This document shows positions 28,197 through 38,087 of a stretch of 64,000 nucleotides of DNA, piece after piece. This DNA comes from Terrisporobacter sp. Its GTDB lineage: Bacteria > Bacillota_A > Clostridia > Peptostreptococcales > Peptostreptococcaceae. Location of the stretch: positions 75,058-139,057 of the forward strand of contig JARKUZ010000067.1 in NCBI GenBank assembly GCA_029851945.1, in the 5' to 3' direction. The position numbers and the translations under genes are program-made. Below the pieces are notes generated by a model. That model was not told the origin of the DNA and did no database searches. It saw only the letters and a program-made list of their open reading frames with translations. The number at the start of each line of letters is the position of its first letter. The stretch's first letter is position 1.

Positions 28197-31100
28197 TTAT
28201 TTTTTCAATTGAGTCGAAAAATTTATACTCTCTTCTTTTAAATTATTGTCATTTTCCTCATTTTCTGTCTTCTCGTTAGTTTTAGTAGAAGATTTTCCTT
28301 CTAACCCCATGTAATAACCAATTATATCTCTCATTGGTAAAAGAGCATGAGTACTTGAATCACCTTGTGGCATCATTACGTATATAGCTATTTCTGGATT
28401 ATCAGCTGGTGCAAACGCTGCTGCCTCGGCAAAGTTATCATAAGTTTCTTTAAATGCATCTATTTGTTCATCAGTTATTTTAGGATTAAGTTCTTTAATC
28501 GCTCTTCTTAAATAAGCCGCATTTATTCTATCATTGTCTGTAGGAAGTTTTTCTGAAACTCCATCTTTCAATTCTTTTTCTAGTTCAGCTTTTGTTTTGT
28601 CACTGATATCCTTGTCTGCTAATTGCTCTTTTATTTCTTCAATTCTAGCTTTAGTTAATTCTACTTCTCTTTCAGCTCTTAATTTATTGTATACTTCAAG
28701 TACTTCATCTTTTTCTACTTTATATGATGATAAGTGACTTATTAAGTACTCATATTCATTTTCAGTTGGTATTTTGGTACTTTTTTGAGCCGTACCGGTT
28801 TTAGCCGCAATTGATACTCCAAGATCTCCAAGTACCTTTTTAGCTGTACCATCAGTAACAACTCTCTTCATACCAGTAACTAAATCTTTTAAGTTATTTG
28901 AATCTACAAATTTAATTTTTTCTGATTTTTGTTCTTTTATATCCACCTCACTGTAATCAGCAGATATTGATTTTTGAACTAAATATAATTTATTTAAGTA
29001 TCCACCATTTGCTATAGCTGATATATATCTTACCATTTGCGCTGGAGTATATGCATTTTCCCCCTGACCTATAGCTAAGTTGAATGCATCTGATGTAGTC
29101 CATCTAGCAAACTTCAGATAAGTATATACGATTTCATCAGCAAGAGGTTCTAAATCGTCTTCTTTAACTTTTAATTTTTTAAGTCTTTCTAATACTGTAG
29201 CTTTACTTGGAGCTGTTTCTTCATCACACCAACTTGCGATTTCTTCTATTCTAGCTTTAAATTCTTCCGAATTATTATCTTTAGTTATATCAGTGAAGCT
29301 ATTTTTCATAGCTCTATTTAAATATGATTTAAGCATAGATTTCATAGATTCTATTTTCTTTTCTTCACTCGGAACAGTACCTTTACTTTCCTCTATATCA
29401 TCAATTAAACCTGTATACTCATCTAGCCCAAATAGCTTAGCATAATCCATTACTTCTTTAGGACCTATTTTGGCACTAGGCTGATTACTACCAACTCGAT
29501 TCTCTCCAGTACCTATAGTAAAGAAGTATATGTTACAAGATTCTTGTAGTGCTTTATAAAGATCTGTTGCACCATGATTTCCTCTACCTGAATTCCATAC
29601 AGAATCACCATATGACTTCTTACCAAGCCAAATAACACCTGGATCCATTATAGTATAATTAGGATTTAATCCATGTTCCAATGCAGCCATACCTGTTATC
29701 ATCTTAAATGTTGAACCTGGTTGGAATGCACCTTGAGTGACTAAATTTAAAAGCGGTGCAGGTGCAAGTAAATCATTTTTATTTTCTGGCATAAGTTTTT
29801 TGTAATCCTCAGATGATATTCCTGATACAAATAGGTTAGGATCGAAATTTGGATAACTTGCAGAAGCTAGAGTTTCTCCTGTCTTTACATCTACAACTAT
29901 TATAGCTCCAGATGCAGCATTCTTAGCTCCTCCTGATACTGATATATTTCCATATTCACTTTCATAAATTCCACCATATTTAGCTGCTTTTATGGCTTTT
30001 TCTAAAGCTTTTTCTGTTACTTCCTGTAAGTCTTTATCTAAAGTAAGATATAAAGTATCTCCAGATACTGGCTCTACAACTTCTAATTCATCTGTTATAT
30101 TACCTACTGCATCAACTTTTACCTTTTTATAACCATCTTTACCATGTAATTTTTCTTCATATTTTCCTTCAACACCAGAAAGTCCTACAATATCACTCTT
30201 AGAGTAACCTTTTTCTAAGTATGACTGTTCTTTTGATGATGGTATTTTTCCTACGTATCCTAATACATGAGATGCTAAATTTCCATTTGGATAACTCCTA
30301 ACAGGCTCATTAGATACACTAACACCAGGAAGTTCCATAGCCATTTCTTTTATTTCAGCAATAGTTTCTTCACTTATGTTTTGAGCTATAGTTACTGGTT
30401 GATATTTTGTATATCCTTGAGATTTAATTAAATCTCTAACAATAAGAATTTTTCTTGCCTGTTCATCACTTAAATCTGGATCGATTAAATAATAGTCTCT
30501 TATTGCTTTAAATGCTGTTTTAGCATCTATATTCTTTTTATTAATTTCATTTTCTTTAAGCCATTTTTTTACTTTATAGCCTTCTAACCAGTCATTTTTT
30601 TCTTTTTGAGCTGTAAATTTAAAATTTGAAACTAATATAGGAGGGTATGTCCCTGCTTCATTCACCTTTTTTTGTAATTCACTTGGCTTTAAATTTTTAT
30701 CTTCCTCTGTTAGTTTTCCTTCTTCTATCATTCTATCTACTATATAATAAAATGTTTCTTTTGCATTGTACTCTAAAGGTACATTATTCTCTGTTTTAAA
30801 TTCTTTTATTTCCTCATCAAATGTGTAATAGTACTTATTACCTTTTATTACTATAGGAAATTCATCTTTATATTCTTCTCCATTTTGCTCTAGCAATTTA
30901 ATAAGTTTTAAAGAAGTGTTGTTAGCTTTAGACTTATCTTCTTTAGTATCATTTCTAGTGAATTCATTTATAGATATTTGCGCTGTAAATTGATTAATAT
31001 TTCCAGCTAATAATCTACCATATCTATCTCTGATTTCTCCCCTCGATGCTTTAATCGTGACTTCTTTATATGTTTTATTATTTGCTAGTGATGTATAATA

Positions 31101-31211
31101 ATCATATTTAAATATGTTCATATATAAAATTTTAACTATTATAGCTATGAAGGCAAAAAGAAATACCTTTTGTATTATCTTAGTTCTATCGTTAATTCTT
31201 TTTTCATCCAT
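28197..31211 (-). CDS. mrdA: Penicillin-binding protein 2 (class B transpeptidase), extended
   Basis: A 1004-residue class B PBP, the transpeptidase partner of RodA in lateral wall synthesis. It has an N-terminal membrane helix (residues about 13-32) and a dimerisation/pedestal region. The transpeptidase motifs are S500-T-F-K503, S558-C-N560 and K804-T-G. The protein is far longer than the usual 600-700 residues. Extra parts are a linker between the SxN and KTG motifs and about 110 residues, helical and charged, after KTGTAQ (roughly 815-925) before the FAPADNPEIAIYV strand. A charged tail ends it. It sits between mreD and minC. Confidence 0.93.
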   Translation of the reverse strand: MDEKRINDRTKIIQKVFLFAFIAIIVKILYMNIFKYDYYTSLANNKTYKEVTIKASRGEIRDRYGRLLAGNINQFTAQISINEFTRNDTKEDKSKANNTSLKLIKLLEQNGEEYKDEFPIVIKGNKYYYTFDEEIKEFKTENNVPLEYNAKETFYYIVDRMIEEGKLTEEDKNLKPSELQKKVNEAGTYPPILVSNFKFTAQKEKNDWLEGYKVKKWLKENEINKKNIDAKTAFKAIRDYYLIDPDLSDEQARKILIVRDLIKSQGYTKYQPVTIAQNISEETIAEIKEMAMELPGVSVSNEPVRSYPNGNLASHVLGYVGKIPSSKEQSYLEKGYSKSDIVGLSGVEGKYEEKLHGKDGYKKVKVDAVGNITDELEVVEPVSGDTLYLTLDKDLQEVTEKALEKAIKAAKYGGIYESEYGNISVSGGAKNAASGAIIVVDVKTGETLASASYPNFDPNLFVSGISSEDYKKLMPENKNDLLAPAPLLNLVTQGAFQPGSTFKMITGMAALEHGLNPNYTIMDPGVIWLGKKSYGDSVWNSGRGNHGATDLYKALQESCNIYFFTIGTGENRVGSNQPSAKIGPKEVMDYAKLFGLDEYTGLIDDIEESKGTVPSEEKKIESMKSMLKSYLNRAMKNSFTDITKDNNSEEFKARIEEIASWCDEETAPSKATVLERLKKLKVKEDDLEPLADEIVYTYLKFARWTTSDAFNLAIGQGENAYTPAQMVRYISAIANGGYLNKLYLVQKSISADYSEVDIKEQKSEKIKFVDSNNLKDLVTGMKRVVTDGTAKKVLGDLGVSIAAKTGTAQKSTKIPTENEYEYLISHLSSYKVEKDEVLEVYNKLRAEREVELTKARIEEIKEQLADKDISDKTKAELEKELKDGVSEKLPTDNDRINAAYLRRAIKELNPKITDEQIDAFKETYDNFAEAAAFAPADNPEIAIYVMMPQGDSSTHALLPMRDIIGYYMGLEGKSSTKTNEKTENEENDNNLKEESINFSTQLKK

Positions 31212-31222
31212 TAAATCACCAA

Positions 31223-31711
31223 CTAATCTTCTTTAAGTTTTAATATTGATTTAGCAAAAATTTTATACAATATTAATGCTATTAAACTATTTAATAGTGG
31301 TAATATTACTATACCTCTTATTATTAATCTCATAGCAGTAAAACTACTATATGCAACTATAGATGTTAATATATTTATTAATGAACTAAATATCGTTGTT
31401 GCAAGAATTAATGTGAATATAGTAACTTTACTTTCTTTATATATTTTGTTTCTTGAATAACTAACTATAAAGCATATGGCAAAGTAAATCAATCCATTAA
31501 CTCCAAATATACCTCCTACAGTTATATCCTGAATCAGTCCAATAATAGCCCCAATTAAACTACTTTCTAATTCAGCTGTATATAAAGATATGATTGTTAA
31601 ATAGATTAATATAAAGTCAATACTTACTCCTAGTATATTTATATAGTTAGTTACACTGTTTTCAATTATCAGTATAGCTATTCCAAAAAGACAAAGTAAA
31701 ACTTTTTTCAT
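31223..31711 (-). CDS. mreD: Rod shape-determining protein MreD
   Basis: A 162-residue integral membrane protein with five or six hydrophobic segments covering almost all its length, as usual for MreD. The GLIQDITVGGIFGVNGL stretch near residues 59-75 resembles the conserved family loop (xxxDxxxG). It links MreC/MreB to PBP2-RodA in the elongation complex. It lies 14 bases after mreC and 11 before pbp2. Identification rests on position as well as sequence, since MreD proteins diverge. Confidence 0.9.
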   Translation of the reverse strand: MKKVLLCLFGIAILIIENSVTNYINILGVSIDFILIYLTIISLYTAELESSLIGAIIGLIQDITVGGIFGVNGLIYFAICFIVSYSRNKIYKESKVTIFTLILATTIFSSLINILTSIVAYSSFTAMRLIIRGIVILPLLNSLIALILYKIFAKSILKLKED

Positions 31712-31725
31712 AATTGTTTTCCCCT

Positions 31726-32616
31726 TTATCCTATATTTCTTGGTTCAACGATCATAACATCATCTATATTTTTAAAGTCAACATTAGGCTTTACTACAAC
31801 ATATTTTAAGGAGTTATTTTTGTCTTCTATAACTTTTTCCACCTTACCTATAACAATTCCTTCTGGATATAGTCCAAGACCTGATGTTGTAACAACATCT
31901 CCTGGTAATACATCATATTGTGAGTCAAACATATATCCTTGAAGTAGTCCCTGATTCCTATAGTCATCTTTTTCATCCATATTTTGACCATATGTTATAA
32001 TCCCTTTACAATTTGAGTCCTTTGCTAACTTAAAGCTTACCGATGATTTTGTATCTAATAATGAAATAGCTTTACAGTAATTTGCAGAAACTTCATATAC
32101 GATTCCTACAAGGCCACTACCATTAATTACTAAGCTATCTTTTTTAACTCCGTCTTTACTACCTGCAGATACTACAAAACTTGTATACCAGTTCCCATCG
32201 TTTTTACTTACAACTTTTGCCGATAAAGAATTGGCCACATATTTTTCATCTACAAATTTAAGAGCTGTTTTTAAACTTTGTAAAGACTCAGTGTCATCTA
32301 GTTTCCCTTGTAATTCTATTACTTGTGCTTCTAATTCATTATTTTCTTTTTCTAAACTTTCAACTTTTTTTGCATTAGAATAGAAGTGTATAATATTATT
32401 GAATCCACTCTTTACATAAGTAAACCCCTTATTTATCGTACTTCCAATAGACGAAAATGTGTTCATTCCAACATTAGCCCCTATTGGATTTTGTCCATTA
32501 CTTCTACCTAATGACATCCCCACAATTCCAATTAAAGTGATAGCAACTGCACCCGTTGCTATCACTTTTAAATTAATCTTTTTTTTATTATTATTCTCAA
32601 ATTTCAAGGTAAGCAC
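31726..32616 (-). CDS. mreC: Rod shape-determining protein MreC
   Basis: A 296-residue bitopic protein with a membrane helix at residues about 18-36, a coiled coil at about 84-110 (SLEKENNELEAQVIELQGKL) and the extracytoplasmic beta-domain (SLVINGSGLVGIVYEVS near residues 155-171). It bridges MreB inside the cell to the PBPs outside. It is 8 bases downstream of mreB, in the standard mreBCD order. Length is typical. Confidence 0.94.
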   Translation of the reverse strand: MLTLKFENNNKKKINLKVIATGAVAITLIGIVGMSLGRSNGQNPIGANVGMNTFSSIGSTINKGFTYVKSGFNNIIHFYSNAKKVESLEKENNELEAQVIELQGKLDDTESLQSLKTALKFVDEKYVANSLSAKVVSKNDGNWYTSFVVSAGSKDGVKKDSLVINGSGLVGIVYEVSANYCKAISLLDTKSSVSFKLAKDSNCKGIITYGQNMDEKDDYRNQGLLQGYMFDSQYDVLPGDVVTTSGLGLYPEGIVIGKVEKVIEDKNNSLKYVVVKPNVDFKNIDDVMIVEPRNIG

Positions 32617-32624
32617 CTACTTTA

Positions 32625-33701
32625 TTACTTTTTATTATTCATCATTAATACTTTTTCAAATATTTCTGCATCTTCAACTGATTTACCAGTACCTATAGCA
32701 ACACAATCAAGTGGGTTTTCTGCTATTTTAACAGGCATACCAGTTTCTTCTTTAACTAATTTATCAAGTCCTCTAAGTAGAGCTCCTCCTCCAGTTAACA
32801 TTATTCCATTTTCCATTATGTCTGAAGCTAACTCTGGTGGAGTTTTTTCTAATGTTGATTTTATACCATCTACGATAGAATTAACTGATTCTCTTAAAGC
32901 ATCTCTAACTTCTGAAGAAGATATTTGCATAGTCTTTGGAAGACCAGTTATAAGATCTCTACCTCTTATTTCCATTTCAACTTCATCGCCTTCTTTGTAA
33001 GCTGAACCTATTTTTATTTTAACATCTTCAGCCGTTCTCTCTCCAATCATTAAACTGTATTCTTTTTTAACATAGTTAACTATAGCTTCATCTAACTCGT
33101 CTCCACCAAGTCTTATTGATTTAGCAGTAACTATACCACCTAATGATATTATTGCTATTTCAGAAGTACCACCACCTATATCTACTACCATGTTTCCTTC
33201 TGGTTCTTCTATTCTAAGACCAGCTCCTATTGCAGCAGCCATTGGTTCTTCTATTAAGAAAGCATCTTTAGCTCCAGCTGTTCTTGCAGCCTCTTCTATT
33301 GCTCTTTTTTCAACTTCTGTAACACCAAAAGGCACACATATAGCTATCCTTGGACTTACTACACCTTTCTTAGCTGCAGCTTTTTGTATAAAGTAGCTTA
33401 ACATTGATTGAGTTACATCAAAATCAGCTATAACTCCATCTTTCATTGGTCTTATAGCTACTATATTTCCTGGTGTTCTTCCTATCATTCTTTTAGCTTC
33501 TTCACCAACTGCTAAAACTTCTTTACTATCATCTCTTATCGCAACAACAGATGGTTCTCTTACTACGATACCTTGTCCTTTTATATAAACTAATGTATTA
33601 GCTGTACCTAAGTCTATTCCCATATCTTTAGTTGTTTTTCCAAATCCAAATAAAGATTTAAAACCTCTTTTTTCTTTTTTCTCTTTTTTTTCTTTAGCCA
33701 T
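32625..33701 (-). CDS. mreB: Rod shape-determining actin homologue MreB
   Basis: A 358-residue bacterial actin that guides cell-wall elongation. The nucleotide-binding motifs are clear: [14 protein letters not shown] near residues 27-40, [12 protein letters not shown] near residues 168-179, and [10 protein letters not shown] near residues 305-314. The N-terminus carries an unusual lysine-rich run of about 15 residues ([13 protein letters not shown]) before the usual start of the fold. This adds positive charge next to the membrane-binding region. The ATG has a GGAAGG site. It is the first of the mreBCD genes. Confidence 0.96.
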   Translation of the reverse strand: MAKEKKEKKEKRGFKSLFGFGKTTKDMGIDLGTANTLVYIKGQGIVVREPSVVAIRDDSKEVLAVGEEAKRMIGRTPGNIVAIRPMKDGVIADFDVTQSMLSYFIQKAAAKKGVVSPRIAICVPFGVTEVEKRAIEEAARTAGAKDAFLIEEPMAAAIGAGLRIEEPEGNMVVDIGGGTSEIAIISLGGIVTAKSIRLGGDELDEAIVNYVKKEYSLMIGERTAEDVKIKIGSAYKEGDEVEMEIRGRDLITGLPKTMQISSSEVRDALRESVNSIVDGIKSTLEKTPPELASDIMENGIMLTGGGALLRGLDKLVKEETGMPVKIAENPLDCVAIGTGKSVEDAEIFEKVLMMNNKK

Positions 33702-33749
33702 TCTAATGCACCTTCCTTATTTTTTTATTCTATTCTACTTACCATCTAC

Positions 33750-34445
33750 TTAAATCATCATATTTTCTTTAAAACTAAAATAAATTCCGTCTCCAATAAT
33801 GATGTGATCAATCACTTCTATACCTATTAATTCGCCACATTCTTTTAATCTAGAAGTCACGTTTTTATCCTCTTTTGATGGCTCAACATCTCCAGAAGGA
33901 TGATTGTGTAATAATATAATTTTATTACTGCTTCTTCTTATTGCTTCTCTAAAAACTTCTCTTGGGTGAACTAGGGATGAATTTAACGTTCCTATTGAAA
34001 TATCCACATCAGTTATTATTTCATTTTTTGTATTCAAAAGAACTACCTTAAAAATCTCTTTATATTGATATCTTAAACTTTCCATATAATATTTGTATAT
34101 ATCCCATGGATTCTTAATTTTGTATTTTTTAGGCTTATAAGATGCTACTCTAACACCTAATTCTAATGCCGCTTTAATTTGAGCTGCTTTAGAAAGTCCT
34201 ATTCCATTAATACTTCTTAATTCATCTATGGTCATATCTTGTAAACATCTTATGTTATCAGCTTTATTTATTATCTTTTGCGCTAGTTGAATTGCATTTA
34301 ATTCTTTATTTCCACTTCTAATAAGAATTGCTAATAATTCCGCATCCGATAAACTACTCACACCATTGGAAATCATTTTTTCTCTTGGTCTGTCCTCTAA
34401 TGTCATCTCTTTTATATTTAAAGATAATTTAGAAGAGTTATTCAA
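33750..34445 (-). CDS. radC: DNA repair protein homologue RadC (JAB/MPN domain)
   Basis: A 231-residue RadC family protein. An N-terminal UPF0758 helix-hairpin-helix part (GIGLSKAAQIKAALELG near residues 76-92) precedes the JAB metalloprotease-like domain, whose zinc motif is HNHPSGDVEPSKED near residues 177-190. The role in DNA repair is historical; the true substrate is unknown. It lies between maf and mreB, a conserved Firmicute arrangement (maf-radC-mreB). Confidence 0.95.
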   Translation of the reverse strand: MNNSSKLSLNIKEMTLEDRPREKMISNGVSSLSDAELLAILIRSGNKELNAIQLAQKIINKADNIRCLQDMTIDELRSINGIGLSKAAQIKAALELGVRVASYKPKKYKIKNPWDIYKYYMESLRYQYKEIFKVVLLNTKNEIITDVDISIGTLNSSLVHPREVFREAIRRSSNKIILLHNHPSGDVEPSKEDKNVTSRLKECGELIGIEVIDHIIIGDGIYFSFKENMMI

Positions 34446-34449
34446 TAAA

Positions 34450-35034
34450 TCAACCTCCGTAAAAAAGATTTATATCAAAGTGATCTTTTAAGCAATCGCT
34501 AATTTTAGATATGGGTAATCCTACTATGTTAAAATAATCACCTTCGATATTATTAACTAATAGCGCACCATACCCTTGTATCCCATAAGCTCCAGCTTTA
34601 TCTAAAGACTCTTTAGTTTGTATATAATCTTTAATACAATCATTCGATAATTCTTTAAAAGTAACCTTACTTATTTGGTGGTCAATTACCTTTTTATCTA
34701 AACTTAAATTTATCAAAGCGAAACCTGTAATTACATAGTGAGTTTTCCCAGACAATAACTTAATCATGTCATATGCCTCTTGCTCATCTTTTGGCTTTCC
34801 TAAAATAGTGTCATTTATCACAACTATTGTGTCTGCGCCGATCACTAGTGCATCTTTATTATCTTTTGATATATCTAGTGCTTTTTCGTATGCAAGTCTC
34901 ATTACAGTTTCTTCTGGTGATTCATTGTCTTTAATGATCTCGTTAATATGACTCCCTTTAACTGAAAATCTCACCTTAGTATTTTCTAAGATTTCTCTTC
35001 TTCTAGGTGAATTCGATGCTAAAATTATATTCAT
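34450..35034 (-). CDS. maf: Nucleotide pyrophosphatase Maf
   Basis: A 194-residue Maf/YhdE-family pyrophosphatase that hydrolyses dTTP, UTP or modified nucleotides and is linked to septum control in B. subtilis. The N-terminal ASNSPRRREIL near residues 5-15 is the substrate loop, DTIV near residue 68 holds the catalytic aspartate, and GKTHYVITG near residue 94 and KAGAYGIQGYG near residue 145 are conserved. It starts the minus-strand cell-shape cluster and sits 4 bases before radC. Confidence 0.95.
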   Translation of the reverse strand: MNIILASNSPRRREILENTKVRFSVKGSHINEIIKDNESPEETVMRLAYEKALDISKDNKDALVIGADTIVVINDTILGKPKDEQEAYDMIKLLSGKTHYVITGFALINLSLDKKVIDHQISKVTFKELSNDCIKDYIQTKESLDKAGAYGIQGYGALLVNNIEGDYFNIVGLPISKISDCLKDHFDINLFYGG

Positions 35035-35206
35035 ACTATCACCTCACCTTGTACTATATTTTTGTACTAATTAAGTTTATCATTATATTGTAAAAATTTC
35101 AATGTAAATGTCGAGTCTTTTAATTACATAATTGTTATATTTTCAAATCATTTAGGTATTTTTTCTAACTAAAATTACCAATGATTTTTTTGTAGTAATT
35201 TTTAAC

Positions 35207-35245
35207 AAAAATAAGGGTATGGAGCTATTCCATACCCTTATTTTA
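35207..35245 (-). terminator. Intrinsic terminator of the rnf operon
   Basis: A 17-bp stem (35207-35223 with 35229-35245) with a 5-base loop and A/T flanks. It closes the rnfCDGEAB transcript 45 bases after the rnfB stop and insulates it from maf. Confidence 0.88.
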
Positions 35246-35289
35246 TCCATAATCAATATATTTTAATATCAATTTGACGATATCAATCG

Positions 35290-36282
35290 TTAGTTCACAG
35301 CTTTAACTTCTTCGACTAGACTCATAGCTCCTTTTTTACACTTCGGCAAGCATAAATGACACCCTCTACATTTATCTAAATCTATTCTATGAGGCTGTTT
35401 CTTTTCACCCTCTATTGCACCAAACTTACATTGTCTTGCACATGCTGTACATCCTATACATTTTTCTTCGTCGATAGTAACCTTCCTTCTATCTTTTATC
35501 TCTCCAACTATTACTTTAGTTGGACAGCTAACAACACATTCTTTACATCCTATGCATTTTTCATGATTAATTTTCGCAAGTTTATTTTCAAAAATTATAG
35601 CATCTACTGGACATGCTTTCGAACATTTTCCACATCCAATACAACCTACGCTACACTTTTCTTTTACGGCTTTACCAAATTCGTTACTATTACATTGAAC
35701 AAAAATTTCTTTACTCGCTGGCTTTTTAACTATTAAAGCCTTTGGACATACTTCCATGCATTTTCCACATAAAACACATTTATCTTCATCTACTACAGCA
35801 ACTCCATCTACTATTTTGATAGCATCAAATTTACATACTGAGACACAAGTACCAAATCCTAAGCATCCTGATTTACAAGCCTTTTGTCCACCATTTAGAA
35901 CTGCTGCTGCCATACAGTCTTTAAGACCTTGGTGTATGTACTTATTTTTGGTTTTGTCACAAGTTCCTTTACATTTAACAGCAGCTACCATTCTTTCTCC
36001 ACTATCGGCAGCTACCCCCATAATTTCTCCAACTTTAGCAGCAACAGCTGCTCCACCAACTGGACATCCATTAACTGGTGCTTCACCTTTTGCTATTGCA
36101 GCTGCTAAACCTCCACATCCAGGGAATCCACAACCACCACAATTAGCTCCAGGAAGTACTGCAAGTATTTTTTCTTCCCTCTCATCTACTTCAACAGCAA
36201 ATTTTTTAGATGCATAAGCTAGAATTGCTCCGAATGCCAATCCTAATCCACCTAAAATTATAATTGCTTTTATTATACTCAC
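35290..36282 (-). CDS. rnfB: Rnf complex subunit RnfB (iron-sulfur)
   Basis: A 330-residue subunit that accepts electrons from ferredoxin for the Rnf complex. It has an N-terminal membrane helix (residues about 3-25) and then the GANCGGCGFPGCGG cluster motif (residues 46-59). Several ferredoxin-type CxxCxxCxxxC motifs follow (for example CVLCGKCMEVCP, CIGCGKCSKACP, CIGCKECVVSCP, CIGCTACARQC, CRGCHLCLPKC). The multi-cluster C-terminus is typical of clostridial RnfB. The start is GTG with a GGGGGTGA ribosome site. It is the last gene of the operon, 16 bases after rnfA. Confidence 0.95.
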   Translation of the reverse strand: MSIIKAIIILGGLGLAFGAILAYASKKFAVEVDEREEKILAVLPGANCGGCGFPGCGGLAAAIAKGEAPVNGCPVGGAAVAAKVGEIMGVAADSGERMVAAVKCKGTCDKTKNKYIHQGLKDCMAAAVLNGGQKACKSGCLGFGTCVSVCKFDAIKIVDGVAVVDEDKCVLCGKCMEVCPKALIVKKPASKEIFVQCNSNEFGKAVKEKCSVGCIGCGKCSKACPVDAIIFENKLAKINHEKCIGCKECVVSCPTKVIVGEIKDRRKVTIDEEKCIGCTACARQCKFGAIEGEKKQPHRIDLDKCRGCHLCLPKCKKGAMSLVEEVKAVN

Positions 36283-36298
36283 AAAATCACCCCCTATT

Positions 36299-36874
36299 TT
36301 ATAATTTTATTAATCCTGTAAATCCTAAGAAAGCTATAGACATTAAAGCTGCTGCTATTAATGTTATTGGGAAACCTTGGAATGATTCTGGTATATCTGC
36401 TAATTCCAATCTTTCTCTTATTCCAGCGAATAATACTATTGCTAATGTAAAACCAACACCTGCACCAACACCATTTATTAGTGTAGCAACTATGTTATAG
36501 TTATTTTGAACATTAACTAAAGCTATACCTAAAACAGCGCAGTTAGTTGTTATAAGTGGTAAATAAACACCAAGTGCTTGATATAAAGATGGACTCATCT
36601 TTTTTATTACCATCTCAACAAACTGAACGATAGAAGCTATTACTAGTATAAACGCTATAGTTTGTAGGTATCCAGTAGATGTTATATTTAATAATTTTTG
36701 TATAAAATAAGTAATCACTGAAGCTAATCCTAAAACAAAAGTAACAGCGGCTCCCATTCCAACTGCTGTATCAACTTTCTTAGAAACCCCTAAAAACGGA
36801 CATATACCTAAGAATTGCGATGTTATAACATTATTTACAAGCACAATACTTAGAAATAATAATATATAATTCAT
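36299..36874 (-). CDS. rnfA: Rnf complex membrane subunit RnfA
   Basis: A 191-residue membrane subunit with six helices, homologous to RnfE and NqrE. It opens with a membrane helix and then NNVITSQFLGICPFLGVSKK near residues 14-33, whose cysteine is in the conserved membrane-embedded iron-sulfur position. A second such cysteine is in TTNCAVLGIAL near residue 113. Together with RnfE it forms the core through which electrons cross and ions move. It lies between rnfE and rnfB. Confidence 0.95.
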   Translation of the reverse strand: MNYILLFLSIVLVNNVITSQFLGICPFLGVSKKVDTAVGMGAAVTFVLGLASVITYFIQKLLNITSTGYLQTIAFILVIASIVQFVEMVIKKMSPSLYQALGVYLPLITTNCAVLGIALVNVQNNYNIVATLINGVGAGVGFTLAIVLFAGIRERLELADIPESFQGFPITLIAAALMSIAFLGFTGLIKL

Positions 36875-36889
36875 ATGACTTCCCCCTTA

Positions 36890-37483
36890 TTAAGCTTTTT
36901 TCTTTACTACTTTGTTAAATAGTGCCATTAAGAACCCTAAAGTTAAAAATGCACCTGGAGGTAGTATAAATAATAATGCTGGTTGATAAGAAGCACCGAA
37001 TATACTTAAACCAAATATTGATCCTGCTCCTAATAATTCTCTAACTGCACCTAAAGATGTAAGAGCCAAAGTAAATCCAAGACCCATTGCTATACCATCA
37101 ACCGCAGATTCTATTGGTCCATTTTTAGATGCAAAACTTTCTGCACGAGCTAATATTAGACAGTTAACAACTATCAATGGAATATATAATCCAAGAGCTT
37201 GATCTAACGCTGGAACAAAAGCTTTTAAAATCATTTGAACGATTGTAACGAATGTTGCTATTACAACTACAAAGGCTGGTATTCTTATTTTATCTGGTAT
37301 TACTTTTCTAAGTAGTGATATCGCTATATTTGAACATGCTAAAACTAGTGCTGTTGAAAGTCCCATACCTATACCATTTATAGCAGAACTTGTTACAGCT
37401 AGAGTCGGACACATACCTATAACTTGAACGAAGGTTGGGTTCTCGTCTATAATACCATTTTTAAATACTTTCCCTAGACTCAT
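36890..37483 (-). CDS. rnfE: Rnf complex membrane subunit RnfE
   Basis: A 197-residue six-helix membrane subunit, homologous to RnfA and NqrD. FKNGIIDENPTFVQVIGMCPTLAVTS near residues 7-32 (in parts) is the RnfE signature with the membrane cysteine, and a second cysteine lies in VNCLILARAE near residue 110. It pairs with RnfA. A GGGGGAAAAAA ribosome site precedes the ATG, 16 bases after rnfG. Confidence 0.95.
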   Translation of the reverse strand: MSLGKVFKNGIIDENPTFVQVIGMCPTLAVTSSAINGIGMGLSTALVLACSNIAISLLRKVIPDKIRIPAFVVVIATFVTIVQMILKAFVPALDQALGLYIPLIVVNCLILARAESFASKNGPIESAVDGIAMGLGFTLALTSLGAVRELLGAGSIFGLSIFGASYQPALLFILPPGAFLTLGFLMALFNKVVKKKA

Positions 37484-37499
37484 ATTTTTTCCCCCTATC

Positions 37500-38087
37500 C
37501 TATTTATTATTAATGCTATAATATACTTCTACGGCTGCATTAACCCCTGTTGTCACAGCTGTAGATGTAATAGTAGCTCCTGATATAGCCTGTATTTCTG
37601 TTTCTCCTGCAGGTCCACTTTTTACAACACTAAGCTCATCCGCTGGCTTTCCTGCATATTGACCATAAAATGTCTCTTCCTTTGCTTTAGCTCCAAGACC
37701 TGGAGTTTCTGTCATATTACCTATATTGACACCTGATATAGTTCCATCAGATTTTATCCCTACCATAAGTTCTATCTCTCCACCATAACCACTTGGAAGA
37801 ACTTTAATAGTATATCCTGCTATATTAGAACCATTTAATCCTTTATAAACTTCTACTGTTTCTACTTCACCATTTTTCCCATAATCATTTGGGTCTATTA
37901 ACTCAAAGTTATTAGCATCTGGTAGTACCATTTTTCTAGCTTCATTATTTGCTTGTTCATTTCTCTGTGCTATTATTGGTTCTGTCAATTGATTTGTTCC
38001 TGCTAATAAACCAGCAGCAACTGCACAAATTATAAATAAATTCAATCCTAATTTTAAGATACTATTCACTCTTAGCCACCTCCCCAA
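37500..38087 (-). CDS. rnfG: Rnf complex flavoprotein subunit RnfG
   Basis: A 195-residue subunit with one N-terminal membrane helix (residues about 8-30) and an extracytoplasmic FMN-binding domain. The motif SGATITSTAV near residues 169-178 contains the threonine that ApbE-type transferases modify with FMN (S/TGATxT). It passes electrons between the iron-sulfur clusters of the complex. Its start overlaps rnfD by 26 bases, which suggests coupled translation. An apbE gene is not in this window. Confidence 0.94.
   Translation of the reverse strand: MGRWLRVNSILKLGLNLFIICAVAAGLLAGTNQLTEPIIAQRNEQANNEARKMVLPDANNFELIDPNDYGKNGEVETVEVYKGLNGSNIAGYTIKVLPSGYGGEIELMVGIKSDGTISGVNIGNMTETPGLGAKAKEETFYGQYAGKPADELSVVKSGPAGETEIQAISGATITSTAVTTGVNAAVEVYYSINNK

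Noticed and set aside
35756..36217. Plus-strand 153-codon frame rich in histidine, proline and alanine
   Set aside because: It is the reverse frame of the cysteine-rich rnfB; no ribosome site and no known domain.
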